Notes: generated by a model not told the origin, from the letters alone. Shown: positions 48,815 through 62,084, counted from the first letter of the stretch. The stretch is DNA of 64,000 nucleotides from Eulemur rufifrons (GCF_041146395.1 NC_091012.1:16668193-16732192), one strand, 5' to 3'. Program-made: numbers and translations.

Positions 48815-49890
48815 GATTTATGTATTAATTTCCTGTGAATGCTGAAACAAATTGCCTCAATGTTGAGATTTAAAACACAGAAATGTATTGTCTCAAAAAT
48901 GTGGAGAAGAAATCCAATAGTAGTATCACAAGGGTCAAGTCAAGGTGTCAGCCTGGCTGTTCTCCCTCCAGATGCTCTAGATTAGATACCGGTCCTACCG
49001 TTTCTTGCATATAATGACTGTCAGCATCCCTCACCTTTTGGATGCATCACTCCAATCTCTGCCTCTGTGGTCTCATCACATTCTCTTCTCTCTGTTTCAA
49101 AATGCCCTTTATGTATGCAGGAGTGAAGGACACGCCATCCAAAAATATGCCAAATTGGTGTATTGATTATCATAAGTTGAAAATATAGAGAAATTGGACA
49201 TTTGGAAAGGGCTGGCTGATCTGTCTCTTCCTTCATGCAGCAAGTTACAAAGAGGAACCCACTATGAAACAGCTTGAGAAAATAGCCCTTATCACCAGAC
49301 ACTGGGAACTGAGGGCTACATGGACCTGAGTAAATATACTTAGTGAAGTGACCGTGATCTACCACTATTTTTTAACCTCCTCACACATCTCCTAGTGACT
49401 CACCTATGAATTTATTGCCCCTTGACAGAGGTTCTTTGTCCTGTCATTTCTTCTCATATTTATCATTCTATGTCTAAAAAGTATAAAAGCAGTCTGCTTT
49501 GGCCACTTTCCACTTCATTGTCTTATGAAGATCCCAACGTACATGTAAAACTAATAATTTTTTTATGCTTTTCACCTGTCATTCTTCCTGGTGTCAATTT
49601 AGTTTCTAGAAATAGCCAGTCTAGACCTAAAGGTCTAAGAGCTAAAATGGGTGGATTGGATGTGATCTCTGACCGCCCCCCCCCCCCGACACACATCAGT
49701 CTTGTAAGTTTACAAGTGATGGTATTTAGGGCCATGCTGATAGTCCAGGGCAATCTCATCTCAAGATCTTTAATTTAATCTGCAAGGATTTTACCACATA
49801 AGGTGAGAATCACAGATTTAAGGGACTAGGACTCGCTACTGTTGGGGACCATTTGTCAGCCTATGACAGTTCACATCTGCTTCTGAAAAA
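48815..49890 (+). repeat. Ancient mammalian repeat (GTGGCTTAAAAC type), split by an LTR-like insert
   Basis: Left part 48815-49103 and right part from about 49721 (GGGCCATGCTGATAGTCCAG...CCACATAAGGTGAGAATCAC) resemble the two ends of the same old repeat seen at 62085-62450. I do not assign a name. Confidence 0.4.
49104..49720 (+). repeat. LTR-like insert, possibly class III ERV-L type
   Basis: About 600 bp between the halves of an older repeat. It has a TATA-like GTATAAAAGC at about 49479 and a 5' GTGAAGGACACGCCATCCAAA. No internal retroviral genes. A C11-13 run at about 49675 is present. Edges and family are uncertain. Confidence 0.35.
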
Positions 49891-52800
49891 GATCACCTTG
49901 TTTCAGTCTTAGATTTTTCAGTGAAGATCAGTTATTCAGGAATTTTTCAGTCAATATTTGTTAATTATGTCTTCAGCCCTGTTTTCTCCCTCCATTTGGG
50001 AGTACAATGACAAAAAAAAAAAAAAAAACTTATATTCTTATTGTTGCACAGGACCCTGCACAGGACCAAGAAGCTCCTTTCCTTGATTTTTCCATCTCTT
50101 TGTTTTCTGAAATTATTTTTAGATTGGGTGATTACTATATTTTGTATCTTTAAAGTAGGTGACTCTTCCATCTGTCATCTCCATTTTGAAATTAAGTTGA
50201 CCTGTACTGAGAGTTTTTCATTATATTTCATTACAATTTTTATTACTGTACTTTTGGGATCTAAAATTTCCATTTAATTCTTCTTTTTGTCTTCTTGTTC
50301 TTGGCTGGGAATTCTTTTGATGGAATAACAGACTTAAATGTGGAACAAGTACAGTTATACCTGCCATATTCCCCTTGAACTCATTATTTCAGGAAAGGTC
50401 CTAGAGTCCTACTAGAAATCCTGAGACCCTTCACCTAAGGGCTTCCTCCGGGTCCATAAACAGATTTACAATTGAAATCCTAAGAAGTTAATAATAAAGC
50501 AGGCTTTATCCAACAATACACGTCATCCTTGAGAAGGACAACCTGGAGGCATGTGTCTTCTTTGGCACAAATCTTCGGTGAGAATGAGCTGCCCATACTA
50601 GTTAGATGCACATTCATGCATTCTTCCCCACATTATTACTTTCATTGTATCTCTTCCTAATCCTTTTTGGCATTTCCTGGGATAATCAAGGAAATAATCT
50701 ACTTTGCCTCATTTGTTGCTTCTGGGGGAACGAAACCTAACACAAGGTGGAGGTAGTCCCAGGAAGCTGACCCTCAGGATATGACTGTGGAATTGTATCT
50801 TTTGCTGGCCAAAAAAAATGAAGAGTGTGATAACTGCTGTGCTGGAGCATCACAATTATCACAACTGGTAAAACTCACATATGTGAGGTAGATAAATTGG
50901 GTTCAGTGGCCTGAGCAAATGGCAGTTTTAAAACTGGTAGAATATTTGGTTCTTAACTGCCATTGGAAACATTCAGGAAGTCATGTCAGCCACCACAAAC
51001 TCACCACTGTTATTAGAAAGCCCTTTAGATCCTGCTACTGGAGGAAAAAGTGTTCTAAAAGTGAAACCAAAGAATTGTTCATAAGAGTGTTGTAATCATA
51101 AAAGATGCTACAAGATTCATAGCCCCAGCAAGCATCCTGTGCTTAAATTAGGATTGTAATAAACACAGAGAGGACCAGAAATTCTGGAAGAGGAAATGGG
51201 TAGACATGCATGATTCCACTTGAATCCTTTTGGGAGTTAAAAGCAATTACTTTTCCTTTGTGGAGGAGAGTAACCTCCCTTATGGGTGGTCCCTGACAAG
51301 GTAAATATCTGAGGTAAATACCTGGCAAGATGGTACTTGCTGGCCTCAGTATTAGCCCCTGCCAAGCTTCACTGTTTCCATAACAAAAATCCAGTATAAT
51401 AACAGGAGAAGAAGTATCTCAGCTTTTGAAAAATGGTATCATTAACCAATATCGTTCAAATGTTTTACTGGCAAGTGTAAGGAGTAGATTAGGACAAGAA
51501 AGGAAGTATTTTATATCAAGCCATTTTTCCATGACTCTGCATTTAATTTTTGGGAAATACTCTTGGTCTAATTCTAATAAAATGCTAGGCTGTCTATTTG
51601 ATGTGTGTAAGAAATGTCAACATTTTTTTTTCAGGGATTCTAGCAATTTGAGCTCCTCATGCCTGCATCCTCCCAGTTGGCAAATTCCAAAGCACCATGT
51701 ACCTTTCTGATGGAATGAGTACTTTTAAGATACCATATTTTTCAGTGTCCTGGTCATTGTTGCTAGGTGTCTTCTATGCCCCACCCCCCATGTGATTTAC
51801 CACTATAGGAACACAGCCTGTGTGAATGGCGTCAAAGGGCTTCCTTCGCACTGACATCTGATTGGGTTTGGCTCATGCACTGTAATGTAGATTATTACAT
51901 GCTCTCCATATTTCCCTTCCTGCTTCAGGAATGCAGTCCTTGTTCCCTAGGTGCTAAGAATATTACTTCTCACAGCTCCCAGCTAAATGTTTCTCAAGGC
52001 ACTGTTCTTGGCTGAGAAAAACTGCCTATCCCTAGTTCATTCTCTCTTCCTGGGGGCAAGAAACATCTAATCAGTGCTCCAGTAGTGGGGACACAAGCAC
52101 CTGACCATTCACCCTACCGCAAGACAACCTGGAAGGGCCACCACAGAGTTCCTCTCAGGAGTACCTGGGACCTTAACTGCAATTGCATCACAGTTTAATT
52201 TCTCCGTACACCAAATTCTGCTTCATTCACTCCATGGGAGTGACTCTAAGAACATTCCTCGAAAAACTTCCTGAATGTCTCAGTCTGTTTTCCAGGAATT
52301 GCCAAGTAATATTTATTTCCCTTGCTTTGGTTGGCTGGTCTGTGGATTCTTGTCTCTGCTCTTGAGCAGGGTCACCTTTTAGACAACCATTTCCATACAG
52401 CCCATCTGTGTGATCTGGAAGCTACTCCATCCCCATGTGCCATCAGCAGGACAGTGGGAAAAAATTCAAGGTCTTGCTCAGAAAGGAGTTCAGTACAACC
52501 TCTCTTTGGTTTCCCTAAATCTTGCCCACTTCTTTATACAAGGTCCTTAGTTAATCTCAACTACACAGCCCAGCATCACTGTCCTTTCTGTTTCCATATG
52601 AGTTCTCAGTAGTGCATTCTTTTCCTCATCTGTCTCAGAGTTTGCCTGACCTTCATTCTCATGCACCCTAGAGTTCCTCAAAGGGACTGATGCATGTTTG
52701 GCAAAAGGCTGTTTCCCCCCATCCAACACTTTCAAGCCTGTGTTACAAGAGCATCATTTGGAAGGACCTGTTCACCCGGGGACATCAATATTCAGAACAT

Positions 52801-52900
52801 GAATAGATGAAACTTTTATTGTAATCTATCATTATAGTCTTGTAGAAAGTTTTATTTGAAACTTGATATACTAAATATCCATGCCCTACCACTTGTACTT
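49891..52900. other. No recognised gene or named repeat
   Basis: Chance frames up to about 96 codons (51426-51710, 52322-52612), none with a domain. Some stretches (50400-50520, 50740-51080) look like decayed LTR or ERV-L-like sequence but cannot be supported. Confidence 0.4.
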
Positions 52901-52904
52901 ATCT

Positions 52905-53275
52905 AGGAGCTTAGGGTTTTTCACAGGAAATGAGATAAATAGACTTTCAATACAGATTGCACAAATGTGACCAACACTGCAGATAATCTAATTGGGGTAG
53001 GATTTGCTATTTTGTTTAGATTCTCCTTCCCAAACACTTCATTGATATTTCCAGCTGTCTGTGCTGCATTGATTCCACAATAGAACTCATATTTGAAAAT
53101 AACACATTTTTTTTTGGTTATCCATGGCTTCACAAAAATGATCTAAAAAATTCTGAAAGATAATCACAAGCCAACATGTACGTTTGAAACAATGAGGTTG
53201 TTCCTCCACAATAAAAATAAAAGAAGAAGTGTCAAAGTGAAAAAAAAAAAAAAAAAGAAAAAGTGTAACTAGAAT
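52905..53275 (-). pseudogene. Mariner-type DNA transposon remnant (transposase N-terminus)
   Basis: A 70-aa minus-strand frame begins MKPWITKKKCVIFKYEF and has NAAQTAGNINEVFGKENLN, matching the helix-turn-helix start of mariner (Tc1/mariner) transposases. That domain binds the element's inverted repeats. The DDD catalytic part is not recognisable. An A-rich run on the plus strand at 53240 lies at its 5' side. Confidence 0.55.
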
Positions 53276-53299
53276 CTGTGATGGGCTTACCATCTAAAC

Positions 53300-55620
53300 A
53301 AACAAAATGACACCTGGAATTTACCTGGATTAAGCAATTACAATATCTCCCAGTTTGTATATAGAAACCAACTTTCCCCACCATCTACTTCATAAGAGAT
53401 TTTAGAAATAACTATTTTTTATAGTTGTGGTATTTTAGGTTTAGATTAATATATACTAGTAGAGAAGCATGAGGTCACAGATCTCATGAAAGAGTATGCC
53501 AGGATCCAAGCATGGCGGTTACATAAAATAAAAAAAACCAAATTATAACAAAATCATGAAATGCAGCCCCAAATAAAATCAAACTCCATAGTGCCTGTCA
53601 CAATGAAGGCAATCTGTTTTTACTGTTCTTGCTGTAGGATTGATTTTATTACATAGACACGAAGTTATAAAGTATAAAAATAAAATGTAGTTACATTACA
53701 TACATGGAAAATATGTTTACTTACAATGCAGCAATAATTTTGTCAACTTTAGTTCAATGAGAGGAAAAGGACCTGGATGTTGCTCTGGTTATATTTCAAT
53801 TGAACTATTGTCTTTGACAAGAGTTGGTCTCTGAATATCAGAATGTTTCATTTTCCCTTTTGTTAAACTACAGACAAGTAATGCCAGAGTCACATTACTC
53901 CACTTCCTAATGTATTTTTCAATATCATCTCTTTCCAAGAACATCCATGTACATGTTATTTTTGCTTCTAAGTAATTCTCTCTTAATAAATCACAGCTAT
54001 CTGAAAGCATGTAGGAAGTATATTGAAATTCCAGGAATCTATAGAATGTCTTGGAAAATTATACATATTTGGCATCCCAAGTGGCAAACTTACAGAGATC
54101 TGGCTTGCTAATAAGAGAGTATATTTAGGCAAAAAGAAAGGCAATTGGACACACCCATCAATAGTACACTGTAGATGCAGTGATAAGGGAATCCAACACA
54201 AACTAGAAGATCTTTCGTCTACTCCAAGAGGGGCATTAAGAAGATGGTGCTCAGAAACTATGTAGATCCAGGCTGTTGTGTGCATCATCATTTTTATCTT
54301 CTGTAGGTAGGTCATGATAATCAGATAATATGTAATCATTTGCTTATGAGTTTTGAACTTCAGAACATTCACAGTTATACCACTCTCTATATATATTTTA
54401 GAATGAATAATAAAATTTTCTCTATTATTCATTCTATAATCTGAAGAAGTAAAACATGCTTTTTTCACTCAGACATCAGGTTGAAACTCTTGAAATAAAC
54501 TGTGAATTCTGTCAAATAAAGGATTTGGCTGCTACTACTTTATTTTTGATAAATGGATTAAGTATTTCAGAATCCTGGGTAAAATATTTACAGTTCTAAT
54601 ATTAAGTTTTGTCAACAGGAACCCAAAAATTACAGAATGGAATATTATAGGAATCATTCTATATGTTATATAATTAATCAATGAGTAATTGATGAGATAA
54701 AGAAAGGATATATATGTGCCTTCTACTAGTAATGCAAAAGAGATCAATGTGATTGAAAGCAAAAATATCACAATTGTATCACCAATTTAAACAAGAGACT
54801 ATGGAAACAGAAGAAAATCTAGTTTGAAAGTCTCTATCTTTCTAAAGCCATAATGAACAAAGAAAAAGAAAATATTTATTGTTCAGGGTAGTAAATTTTG
54901 TTGCTCGTGCAATAGTCAATTTTGAGTTTCAATTATCCTTTCAATAACATTGTAGATGTTTTATTTCTATGACAATTTAATTGTTTTTTAAATTTAACCA
55001 CACATTGTATCCATGGTAATTTCTAAATAAATTATCCCAGATAATCATTTTTATAGGTTTATACAAAATTACACTTTAATTAGTGGCAAATTATCTCACT
55101 GCTGTGATACATATATATTGACCATAATTTTAATAAAACAAATAATTTCACATCACACCTGAGAGAAATAAAGTTACCTATATCTTATTTTATTTGACAC
55201 ATTTAATTGATTTTTTCCATTGAAAATTCTAAATGCTATAGCATGATGACAACTAGATACATAAAAATTGACCTTTATCTCCATTTATTTTACCTAAAAA
55301 TAAAAAGTAGAAGTATTACATATATCCCTTGAAAAGTTGAGATAATGTTAACAAATTTTAAAAATTAGTTAACCAGAATAAAAACATCAAAATAAGAAAA
55401 TGTATTTCCTAAACTAAAAAATCATGTAAGTGGTTGAAACTATTCTCTAAAAGACAGAGACCTGTCTTATATGATTTAAACAGATGATTAGTTGAAATTG
55501 CTGTATTTCTATGCTGTACATGTTTATGTTATCAAAATAAAACTCTAACATCTATTATCAATCACTGCATAAAATTGATACTCAAGTATACAGCTGAAGT
55601 GTGTAGAAATAACACAATGG
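53300..55620. other. No recognised feature, very AT-rich
   Basis: The 161-aa minus-strand frame at 53983-54468 has no recognisable domain and is probably chance in AT-rich sequence. Confidence 0.45.
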
Positions 55621-55624
55621 CCAC

Positions 55625-56045
55625 AGCTGCAAGAATCAATAAACAAAATGTGTTATATACATGCAATCAAATATTGTTCACCTTTAAAAACTAAGGGCAT
55701 TCTGACACATGATACAACAGGGATGAACTTAAGGACATTATAAGAAGTGAAAAAAGCCTGTCCTAAGGAAACAAATAGTGTATAATTCCATTTAGATAAG
55801 GTTCCTAGAGTAACACATTTAAAGAGACTGAAAGGAGCATGATGGTTGCTAGGGGCTGGGAGTGGAGGGGAGAATGTTCAATAGAAACAGAGATTCAGTT
55901 AGGGGAGAAGAAAGGAGAGTCATAGATGGATATTGTTGATGGTTGCACAACCATGTAAATGTACTTGATGGCACTATATTGAATGTACACTTAAAAATGG
56001 TTAATATGGTAGCAAAAATCAATTTAAGAAACTTGCCCATTACCC
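55625..56045 (+). mobile_element. Old L1 3' end (L1MB-like), plus orientation
   Basis: Blocks AAAATGTGTTATATACATGCAATC, TGGTTGCTAGGGGCTGGGAG and GATGGTTGCACAACCATGTAAATG followed by TACACTTAAAAATGG match the 3' UTR of medium-old mammalian L1s. Confidence 0.8.
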
Positions 56046-57116
56046 TACAGTTACTAAATTACTGACTGATTTATTTTGTTCCAGTGCACAGATAGTCTGT
56101 ATTTATTTAAAGTTTGATATTTTGTCCATAACAATTTTAATTGATTTTAATTTTTTAAATATGAATTGATTGTTTGAAATGTTCAAAGTGTGATCAATGT
56201 TCAACAATAAAGATAGTTAAGAAAATGGAGAAACAGATGTCCTCAATAAATGAAATGAGTTAGGAGAAATTTTATATCATTCAGGAAGTGACACTGAGGG
56301 CCATAAGTAGGGATTTCATATAGTTTCTGTGCACAAAAAGTGGATGTTAGAGATATGACTCTGTGAAGATCACAAAGTTTTGGCAAATGCAGAATATAGT
56401 TGGCAAGAAGAAAGTATGTTTTCATGATCTTTCAATATACTTTCTTTGTTTAACAACCAAAAGAAACTGTCAAGTACTGCACAGCCAGTACAACAATGAT
56501 GCTCAAGTAATTCAGTCAGGGATCAAGTGAGCCTATTGCACTGCCTTTCCCAGGTGTGACTGGCATCTGAGTTTAGGATGGATATGTGAAGTGAGGATAA
56601 AGGGAATGCCTGCGGAAGAAAAAAAAAAACTCTTCGGTCATATAATTGTATTGAATTAGATCATATCCTCAAGACTGTATTAGCATCGACATCTCTGCAG
56701 ATATGACTATATAAATTCAGCAAAGTAGAGCAATTAAGGGTAGAACAGTTCTGGTACATGTGAAATTAAATTGCATATAAAGATTTTGTTTCTCTAGAGA
56801 CTGAAGATGAAATTAATTCATCTCTATGATTGGGTAAAGAACTTAGTTTTATTTTCTTTCCTCTACCCAGTAAGGTTGCATTTGTAACCTGATGAGCAAC
56901 AGTACACTTAATAAAAGTGTGCACTTAGCATTATACCCATTGGAAAAAAATTCAAAGAAGTCATTACTGTTTTCAATGTATAACTCAGTAAAGTTGAACT
57001 CAATGTGTTAACAACTCCAAATTGTCATGTTTCCATCTGCAGACTCAGTCCTTCCAGTTTATTCACCTGAAGGTTTAGGTCATCTTGTTTGGGAAGTAAA
57101 AGTGTATTTATGGATT
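56046..57116. other. No recognised feature
   Basis: Single-copy-looking AT-rich interval without a supported gene. Confidence 0.45.
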
Positions 57117-57130
57117 AATAAATGTCAAGG

Positions 57131-57479
57131 CTGGCCGGGCGCGGTGGCTCACTCCTGTAATCCTAGCACTCTGGGAGGCCGAGGCGGGTGGATCGCTCAA
57201 GGTCAGGAGTTCGAGACCAGCCTGAGCAAGAGTGAGACCCCCGTCTCTACTAAAAATAGAAAGAAATTATATGGACAACTAAAATATATATATACAAAAG
57301 ATTAGCCGGGCGTGGTGGCGCATGCCTGTAGTCCCAGCTACTCGGGAGGCTGAGGCAGTAGGATCGCTTAAGCCCAGGAGTTTGAGGTTGCTGTGAGCTA
57401 GACTGACGCCACGGCACTCACTCTAGCCCGGGCAACAGAGTGAGACTCTGTCTCAAAATAAATAAATAAATAAATAAAA
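57131..57479 (+). mobile_element. Alu, plus orientation, perfect 14-bp TSD
   Basis: GGCCGGGCGCGGTGGCTCACTCC start and an (AAAT)n tail. Exact flanking copies of AATAAATGTCAAGG lie at 57117-57130 and 57480-57493. It is nearly identical to the Alu at 40272, sharing GCGAGAC/GTGAGACCCCCGTCTC and ACTAAAATATATATATACAAAA. Confidence 0.97.
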
Positions 57480-57493
57480 AATAAATGTCAAGG

Positions 57494-57950
57494 TAAATTA
57501 TGCAGTTTTGGTAGGTTCCAATGAAATTTATATGTTATAGACACATAATCTTCATTATTAAGTGTGTTGCCTTAATTTAATTAAATATATTTATTTAATT
57601 CACACTCTAAATATACTATCTATGATGTAAGGCAAGCACATATAAAATGACATATGAATCATTTCCTTCTCTCTCACTTCTCTTAGTATCAGATAAAACG
57701 ACATCACACTGACTTTTTACTTGCAATTTATCAAGAACTTGGATTCATTATGCAGATTAATCAATACACCACCTGAGCAATATTTACCATGAAAATCTTG
57801 GAAATAAATGAAATGTTGAGAAATGCACAATTTAAAACATTTTTCAAATGGCAGATGAAGGATTTCAAGTACATTTCATCATTTTCACAGAAGTACTTTG
57901 CAAGAAACATGTAATTCAAATGTAGCACTATAAATGATGACAACACTCTT
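57494..57950. other. No recognised feature
   Basis: AT-rich interval ahead of the second olfactory receptor remnant. Confidence 0.45.
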
Positions 57951-57959
57951 ATCTATTTC

Positions 57960-58460
57960 TCCATTTGCAGACTCCCTCCTGTGTGAAATCATCAAAAGTG
58001 GAAACATCACCTTATGTTTCTTTCTCCTAGTACATTTTAACCACACAAGAGCCCACACAAGAGCCCGCCAATTTGTCTCTGTTATGGTTCTGGCAATAGT
58101 TTTCACTGCCCTATTGGGCAATGCCCTTGTGCGTCTCCTAGTTTACCAGGACCACTGGCTCCACATTCCCATGTTCTTTCTGCTGAACCAACTCTTCTAT
58201 TATACATATGATACTGGTTTCCACCACTGTGCCCAGAATGGCTGCTGACTGCTTGAACCAAATCAGTTGATCTTCCCCACTGCCTGTGAATTGCAGATCT
58301 TCTTGTTCAGCACCCTGGGTGGTGAAGTGTGCTTCCTCTTAGCAGCCCAGTCCTCTTCCCAGGCTTGTTATAGCCAGAGTGGCTGCCTCCCCAAAGTCCT
58401 CTTGCCAACTCATTTCTGCCTACGCACCTATGCACTAGGGGAACCTTCTCCCTGACACAC
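57960..58460 (+). pseudogene. Olfactory receptor pseudogene fragment, OR2 type, N-terminal half
   Basis: Plus-strand translation gives TM1 ([20 protein letters not shown]), the loop [14 protein letters not shown] leading to TM2, and a SFTACG-like segment (here TACELQIFLFSTLGG) for the TM3 start. A degraded MSYDRYVAICHP region follows. Stops and a frameshift lie between 58245 and 58270, and the recognisable receptor ends near 58460, before TM4. A 12-bp unit CACACAAGAGCC is duplicated in tandem at 58042-58065, adding four codons before TM1. The TALLGNALV and STLGG blocks favour family 2, tentatively. Confidence 0.85.
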
Positions 58461-58469
58461 GATATTAGT

Positions 58470-60310
58470 CAGTCACTCTCAAAGTTATTGATATTTTGGT
58501 GATTATACCATTATAGCTTCCTAATCATCAGTGAGATGGAGCAGTGTGTGCTCTATCCATTAATATGATTTACTTCATTTGGGGGAAGAAATAAACAGAG
58601 GAGTCCTGGCCATTAATATGCCTTACAGACTTCTGTTTTTATTTCACACCCGTAACTTTAAATTTTCTTCTAATATAATGTCTATACCATTGTTATCAGT
58701 CTATTTGTGCATTCTTTTTCTTCAAATATAGGTTTAATTATATATTATATATTTGAGTTTATTTTGTTAATTTGTGCTTATTTGGGATTGTTAAAATTAT
58801 TCCAGGTATCTAGATTTGAGTGGCAGTTGTAAAAAGTAGGAAACATACAATAGAGGAATGATGCTTGGGAACAATCCATAAATGCTCTAAGTCCTAGAAT
58901 CCTCTCTTCAATTATGGACAAATTATCATAAAAGCCATGTTTATCACTCATTTATTTTTATGAGACCATTAATATTCAATATTCTAAGGAAATTAGAAAA
59001 AATGTTCGATTTGACCTGGACTTTAGCAGGTGGTAGGCTAAATTATCCTCCTCTTTAGTTTCAATATGTAGGAAGACAGAAAGAGAAGGTTTTGGAAAGA
59101 ACAATTACAATATGACATTTTAAGGCAATAATTGTATAAATGGATGAAAACTTTATTAATCAGAGTAGTAATATTTACTAAGAAAACTCAACCTTTTAGG
59201 CACTATTCCAAGCCACTTTCACAGATATCATAATGTATGAGTTACAGTGTTTAACAGAGAGATGCATGGAATAAAAAGAAATTAAAACATTTATAATGAT
59301 ATTAGATGAAATTAAAAAGATCAACTGTTTTGGCATATAACAAATTAACAGAAAGGTTGTTAATATGATTTGCAGTATTAATCAGCTTTAATAGTTATAC
59401 AGATGAGCAATGGACAGCATCTTTTACCAGAAATTACAAAATGCACAAGTATTTCAAATACAAGAGGAACGTATTAAAAGTGGAATTCTTTGGCCTAAGA
59501 ATTCCATTAACTTCCTGAGAACCAGAAATCCTACATGTCATATTTTCTAGGCATCAGAAATGACAGTAGAAAATATGAATTGAAGAGTAAACAGTAAGAT
59601 CTAACCGCACACAGATTTCAATTCATATTCTTTTTTAAAAATTTCTGAATTAATTGGAAAAGGCAAACTGATATTACTTTTATGTGTCAGGGAAATGCTA
59701 AGGTGGAAGAATAATGCCTGGAATCAAAGGATCTGAACTTAGTTAACTAATTGATTCAATTACAAGAGTATTGTTACAGAAATATAGAAAATATGTAAAT
59801 ACATAAATATTTTTCACTACAGGATTGACTCATTAAAAATTTGTTTCAATTGTAAGAAAAAAAGTTTTCATATGAAAGAAAAATCATCAAACTTTACTAA
59901 TATCAATGTCATATGGAGGAGGATGCAGTGAGAGACCAAATCAAGAAAATCAGGATTTCTCATGAGACCTAATTTTCTGCCACAAATATCTCAGTGTATT
60001 ATTCCCACCGTGTGTACATTGTGCATATTGTGCCTTAAAAAATACTATATATTTTAGAAATCATTGTAAGGCACAAAGCAAAAGATAACTAAGAAATTAG
60101 AAGAATTCTTATAATGGCCAAAAAAGTTGAAACCAACATATCGCAGCACAGGTACTGGCAGTGTTGAGAGATTTTAAATATGTGATTTCACACAGTTTAA
60201 TAAAACCACACAGCAAAAACTGTGCCACATAAATAATGTAACTAATGGCAGAAGAATCTACTTTTGAGGCAATTATTGTTATAATTAATCTGTGAAAATT
60301 GATGTTAATT
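58470..60310. other. No recognised feature
   Basis: AT-rich, no domain-bearing frame and no repeat I can name. Confidence 0.45.
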
Positions 60311-60311
60311 T

Positions 60312-61210
60312 TTGCTACACAATTTTGAAAATGTGATTTTTCTTTTTTTCAGAACTGAGAAGCACCAAAGGAATTACTGTAACATAGATATTGACCACAA
60401 GCCTCTGGCTACCCAGGAGAACTGGGTAATATGCCCACAACAGTGTGGAAGTGGATGAGATGATAAGGTCCACACAGTACATGACCACAGAGAAATTCAC
60501 CAGCAGCAGGATGATCTGGGTGTCCCTTTTATCTGGAAAGAATCTTGGGAAGAAGCTGGTGCTATGAAGGCGTTGAGAACCCTGTGATACCTGAACAAGA
60601 GAATCACCATGTACACACTGGAAAGCAACTTAACTCCTACAAGAAAGGCATCCCTGTATATTGTCAGAGTGGCATGCCCTTGATCATGTAGCTCATGGGA
60701 GGAAGAGAGAAAAATGTAGTCAGAATCATCAGATTGGTCTAGGTCACATGTGAAGATACCACAGTGCAGATGAGTGAGTTCCTACTGAAAGACAAATTGA
60801 GAGACCATAAAAAAGAAGAAAATATTTTGAAATGTATTTTGTGAATTTGTTTATACTTGGCCAACCAGGAGGTCCTGAGGCTGATGGTGATGACTGGGAG
60901 CACAATCAAGATGTAGGTAATGCAGATGGAGAGGCCTCTCATCACCCTTCTTTTGTTGAAAATTTTTTTACATTGAAGTCATTCTGAAAAGGCAATGACT
61001 CAAAGCATTCTGGAGATACCACAAAGATATCAATGAGGAGCACCACTGTGTGGACAAGGGCCAAGTTACTGGTAGTCACATTGGTGGTCTTATGCTTGTG
61101 TTTAATATGGCGTGTGAATATGCGCACAACAAAAAGCATTTGCGGAGATTCCAATGCCAGATTGGAAAAAAATGACTTTTTTATGGTAACAAAGCTATAA
61201 ACTTTTTTCT
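60312..61210 (-). pseudogene. Vomeronasal type-1 receptor pseudogene
   Basis: V1Rs are single-exon pheromone-type GPCRs of the vomeronasal organ. Reading down the minus strand: LALVHTVVLLIDIFVVSP (TM2-TM3 region) follows RIFTRHIKHKHKTTNVTTSN at 61000-61150. MMRGLSICITYILIVLPVITIS and SWLAKYK, the typical TM3 and following loop, start at 60945, with FLWSLNLSFSRN (TM4) after it. SVVMYCVDLIISSTSTLLWAYYP and RLVVNIYVTVIPLVL (TM6-TM7) lie at 60340-60500. Stops and frame changes separate the pieces (60940, about 60740, about 60500), and the TM1 end is degraded. Order and spacing fit a full-length gene of about 300 codons. Confidence 0.9.
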
Positions 61211-61369
61211 TAATAGTTAAAAAGAAGCACGTTTTGTGTCTGAACAACAGAACTCACACTGATGTTATTTTTTCATAGCTAAAATCATTACCACTACTAT
61301 CACTTTTACTTAATTCAATTACCATGAGTAACCTTGGCTAGCTCATAAAAATTTTTAAATAATCAGCCT

Positions 61370-61614
61370 AAGTGCACATTTGGGAATAACATTAATCAGG
61401 TGTCGGGCAGATGTGGAGGGGGAGGGGATGGGTGTATACATATATAATGAGTGTGATGCGCACTGTCTGGGGAATGGACATGCTTGAAGCTCTGACTCGG
61501 GGGGGTGGGGGGCATAGGAAATATACATAACCTAAATTTTGTACCCCCATAATAAGCTGAAATAAAAAAATAAAAATAAAAAAAGAAAGGATGATGTATA
61601 AATCAAGGAAAAAT
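61370..61614 (+). mobile_element. 5'-truncated L1 tail with 12-bp TSD and possible 3' transduction
   Basis: Canonical L1 3' UTR from ACATTTGGGAATAAC to ACCCCCATAATAAGCTGAAATA, then an A-rich tract. After that come 24 bp (GAAAGGATGATGTATAAATC and four more bases), a second short A-rich stretch, and the second copy of AATAATCAGCCT at 61615-61626. The first copy is at 61358-61369, preceded by a T run as expected for L1 cleavage. Confidence 0.85.
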
Positions 61615-61626
61615 AATAATCAGCCT

Positions 61627-62084
61627 CTCTGTATTATTGCTTATATTAAATAATTATTGTACACCTATTTCAAACTCAAGCCTTCCATTATCTATGCTCC
61701 TAAAGTAACTGCCCCCCTTAAATGCATTTATTAATATCCTACATTCTCTCACAAAAAAATTAGCATTTAAAATCAGTCAATAGTGCTTGCCTAGATGAAC
61801 TAAAGTAATTCTATGTTAATGGAAAAGGATCACCAGAGGTAACAATTGGAAGCCAAGAATTCTTATGTTTATTACATCTTTTCTGACTTTTTAATATTCT
61901 GACTTATTGCCTACAGCTCATTTTCTAGATGGAGATACAATGGAGTCTTGCCAACACTTAAAAAAAAATCATTGATTTTGATAGAATGGAAATAGGATTT
62001 TATTAATATGAAGATGATTTTTTTGAAAAGCTTCGCATAAAATGTGACAATATTCCTGAGTTAGTTCCCACTTCCTATTGTAAC
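61627..62084. other. No recognised feature
   Basis: AT-rich interval. Confidence 0.45.

Noticed and set aside
48815..49110. Naming the GTGGCTTAAAAC repeats as a specific family
   Set aside because: I recognise the pattern but cannot confirm the family without a library search.
53983..54468. 161-aa minus-strand ORF
   Set aside because: AT-rich region, no recognisable domain or membrane pattern typical of a receptor; treated as chance.
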